This document shows, in pieces, positions 6,325 through 7,451 of a DNA stretch of 7,451 bases. Position 1 is the stretch's first letter; each line of letters begins with the position of its first letter. The stretch comes from Actinomycetota bacterium. Lineage in GTDB: Bacteria; Actinomycetota; Thermoleophilia; Solirubrobacterales; 70-9. Where the stretch lies: the NCBI GenBank assembly GCA_005884985.1, contig VAYK01000024.1, positions 3,622 to 11,072 on the forward strand. The letters are read 5' to 3'. Both the position numbers and the translations under genes were made by a program. Under the pieces are notes generated by a model. It was not told the origin of the DNA. It saw only the letters and a program-made list of their open reading frames with translations, and searched no databases.

Positions 6325-7034
6325 GCGTAGCCCATCCGCTCGAGGACCGGGATCTCGTGGATCTGTGGTGGATGCAGGTGATCCCAGAGGATGCCGCGGG
6401 GGCGGTCGTACATCCGCTCGACGTCGATCACGGCGCGAGGGGTCGCGATCAGGTCCACCGGTAGGTCGTGATCGGTGACCATCAGGTGCTCGCGAAGGAT
6501 CTGGATCGGGTGCACGGTCGTGGCGACGAAGGTGTGGTCGTCGATCTTCCCGGCGTCGATCAGCATCCCGTACTCGAGGTCCGAGAAACCCCCGCCCTTG
6601 CCGATCCGCGCCCCGCTCAGGTTGACGGCGACTGAGCCGCAGATTACGAAGTCGATCTCCGGCACCTCCTCGAGCGCGACCACGCGACCGTGACGCAGCG
6701 CCCCTTTGATTGTCGCCGCCTCGCGCACCTGCGCCTTGCTGAGTCGCCTTGGATCCAGGAGGCGGAACGGGTGCTTGTCCCGCAGCCGGGGCACGGCCAT
6801 CACCAGCTGCTTGCCGTCCTCGAGCGCCAGGCGGCGGGCGTGGGTTTGGGGGGAGTCGGGGTTCGCCTTGATCACCTGCGCGCGCTTCCAAAGCCGGTGT
6901 GCGGACAGCTTCTGGGCCGCCAGCTTGGCGCCGGCGAAGTTCGGGATCCGTCCCTCGGCCCCGGGAAACCGCGATACCCCCTCGCGGTCCATCGCCCGCC
7001 ATACGGCGCGTCTCACCTGGTCCTTGGAGCGCAT
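6066..7034 (-). CDS. 5-formyltetrahydrofolate cyclo-ligase-like protein with run-on C terminus
   Basis: The protein starts MRSKDQVRR with a Lys near the N terminus, as in MTHFS/5-FCL proteins, and carries GARIGKGGGFSDLEYGML (residues 141-158), which matches the family's nucleotide-binding G-x-G-x-G-[YF] motif region. IPNFAGA (30-36) and the closing RPRGILWDHL...EIPVLERM (211-234) resemble the long COG0212-type branch rather than the short E. coli enzyme. True 5-FCL makes 5,10-methenyl-THF from 5-formyl-THF with ATP; for this branch the substrate is uncertain. I chose the ATG at 7034 because a TATGTT box lies seven bases upstream; the ATG at 7046 lies within that box. Conserved sequence ends near residue 237 (nt 6324), but codon 238 is TGG where TGA would give a GTGA overlap with the hydrolase. 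The frame therefore continues to a TGA at 6066, adding about 85 Arg-rich residues that shadow the hydrolase gene. The functional end may be about 6321. Confidence 0.82.
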   Translation of the reverse strand: MRSKDQVRRAVWRAMDREGVSRFPGAEGRIPNFAGAKLAAQKLSAHRLWKRAQVIKANPDSPQTHARRLALEDGKQLVMAVPRLRDKHPFRLLDPRRLSKAQVREAATIKGALRHGRVVALEEVPEIDFVICGSVAVNLSGARIGKGGGFSDLEYGMLIDAGKIDDHTFVATTVHPIQILREHLMVTDHDLPVDLIATPRAVIDVERMYDRPRGILWDHLHPPQIHEIPVLERMGYAWARRARMRRARRWSGSSGRSTFPSRLQPARFRTRRQPRARIPTATRTRSGSRSTGARTCTGLRCRCRASRPRMGGRSPTTIRRRR

Positions 7035-7041
7035 CGACCGA

Positions 7042-7047
7042 AACATA
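7042..7047 (-). promoter_or_regulatory. Candidate -10 box TATGTT for the minus-strand cyclo-ligase/hydrolase unit
   Basis: Read on the minus strand, TATGTT fits TANNNT and ends seven bases before the ATG at 7034. No Shine-Dalgarno precedes that ATG, so a leaderless transcript is likely. The region upstream is GC-rich with no clear -35 (a CCGACA lies about 20 bases away, too far for a standard promoter). Confidence 0.5.
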
Positions 7048-7079
7048 TTCGCCGCCCGGGGCACGCGCTGTCGGGGTGA

Positions 7080-7085
7080 GAGAAT
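7080..7085 (+). promoter_or_regulatory. Possible -10 box GAGAAT before the acyltransferase gene
   Basis: GAGAAT matches TATAAT at four of six bases and ends eight bases before the ATG at 7094. The overlapping GAGAG could instead act as a weak ribosome binding site. Only one of the two readings can be right, and neither is strong. It lies within the 59-base region between the divergent start codons. Confidence 0.3.
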
Positions 7086-7093
7086 GACGCGCC

Positions 7094-7451
7094 ATGGCCA
7101 AGGAGCACCGCACACCCCTGGGCGCCCCGTTCCCTCCTTTGGCGGAGGAGCCGGAGCAACGGCCCGAGGCACCCGCGTTGCCAGCCCGGCTTCCCGAGCG
7201 CGACGCGACGCAGGCAATGCGAGAGCTGCTGCCGGCCATCGAGCCGGAGCGGCGTCTCAACGACTGGGGCCGCTCGGAGCGGATCGAGGGCATCTTCGAT
7301 CGCACCCTGCTCGAGTTCTTCTACCGCTACTGGTTCAGGGTGGAGGTCGAGGGGATCGAGAACGTCCCCGCGGATCGCGGGGGGCTGCTCGTCTCCAACC
7401 ACGCTGGGGCCCTGCCGCCGGATGCGGCGATGATCGCCAAGGCGATCCGCG
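7094..7451 (+). CDS. PlsC-type lysophospholipid acyltransferase family protein, N-terminal part (3' truncated by window edge)
   Basis: The first 119 residues are visible; the frame is open to the right edge. Residues 1-40 are Pro/Glu-rich and probably disordered. A helix-like region follows (about 41-82, including RTLLEFFYRYWFRVEVEG), then GIENVP and GGLLVSNHAGALPPDAAMI (96-114). VSNH is the start of acyltransferase block I; here the His103 to Asp110 spacing is NHxGxxPxD rather than the classical HX4D, a variant I recall from actinobacterial acyltransferases. Such enzymes transfer acyl groups from acyl-CoA or acyl-ACP to lysophospholipids or related acceptors at the membrane, but the substrate cannot be told from this fragment. 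The ATG at 7094 is the first good start after the divergent region. Blocks II-IV lie outside the window. Confidence 0.78.
   Translation, partial: MAKEHRTPLGAPFPPLAEEPEQRPEAPALPARLPERDATQAMRELLPAIEPERRLNDWGRSERIEGIFDRTLLEFFYRYWFRVEVEGIENVPADRGGLLVSNHAGALPPDAAMIAKAIR

Noticed and set aside
4765..6330. A + strand ORF spanning the ilvD end and the hydrolase region
   Set aside because: It is out of frame with ilvD and antisense to the hydrolase; composition is Arg-rich and no domain is visible.
7035..7217. N-terminal extension of the cyclo-ligase beyond the ATG at 7034
   Set aside because: It overlaps the divergent acyltransferase gene and the candidate -10 box; the protein family begins near MRSKDQ.
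6325..7305. Fusion of the hydrolase with an upstream domain in the same open frame
   Set aside because: The upstream part is shadow sequence over the cyclo-ligase gene, whose own frame carries the conserved motifs.
1..7451. Mobile elements, CRISPR arrays, tRNA/rRNA genes, defence or toxin-antitoxin systems
   Set aside because: I saw no transposase motifs, spaced direct repeats, RNA-gene signatures or toxin-antitoxin pairs; nearly all the DNA is accounted for by tightly packed housekeeping-like genes.

Overview
The window is very GC-rich (roughly 70%), with short gaps, NTGA stop/start overlaps, GTG/TTG starts and almost no Shine-Dalgarno sequences. This, together with apparent TANNNT -10 boxes sitting 6-7 bases before start codons (leaderless-type promoters), suggests a high-GC actinobacterium, possibly class Thermoleophilia. 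That placement is inferred from style and protein flavour, not from a search.

Left part, all on the + strand: the C-terminal half of a ComM/YifB-type AAA+ ATPase, cut by the window edge, overlaps dprA by four bases (TTGA). This is a common competence/recombination pair. After 26 bases comes thiD (HMP-P kinase, thiamine synthesis), apparently with its own -10 box. A second apparent promoter, overlapped by an inverted repeat, then starts a small gene that looks frameshifted. That gene is followed, through overlapping stop/start codons, by a one-pass membrane protein of unknown function and by ilvD (dihydroxyacid dehydratase, branched-chain amino acid synthesis).

Right part: ilvD meets, tail to tail with only 5 bases between, a two-gene minus-strand unit. 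This unit holds a 5-formyltetrahydrofolate cyclo-ligase-like protein followed by an alpha/beta hydrolase. The cyclo-ligase frame has TGG exactly where an overlapping GTGA stop/start would be expected, so it runs on into the hydrolase gene. A 59-base divergent region separates this unit from the start of a PlsC-type acyltransferase, cut by the right edge.

Most of the window is ordinary housekeeping sequence. I do not see a new defence, mobile or biosynthetic system. The points worth a second look are the broken small gene with its palindromic promoter, the cyclo-ligase stop-codon loss, the repeated leaderless promoter pattern, and the unknown membrane protein coupled to ilvD.
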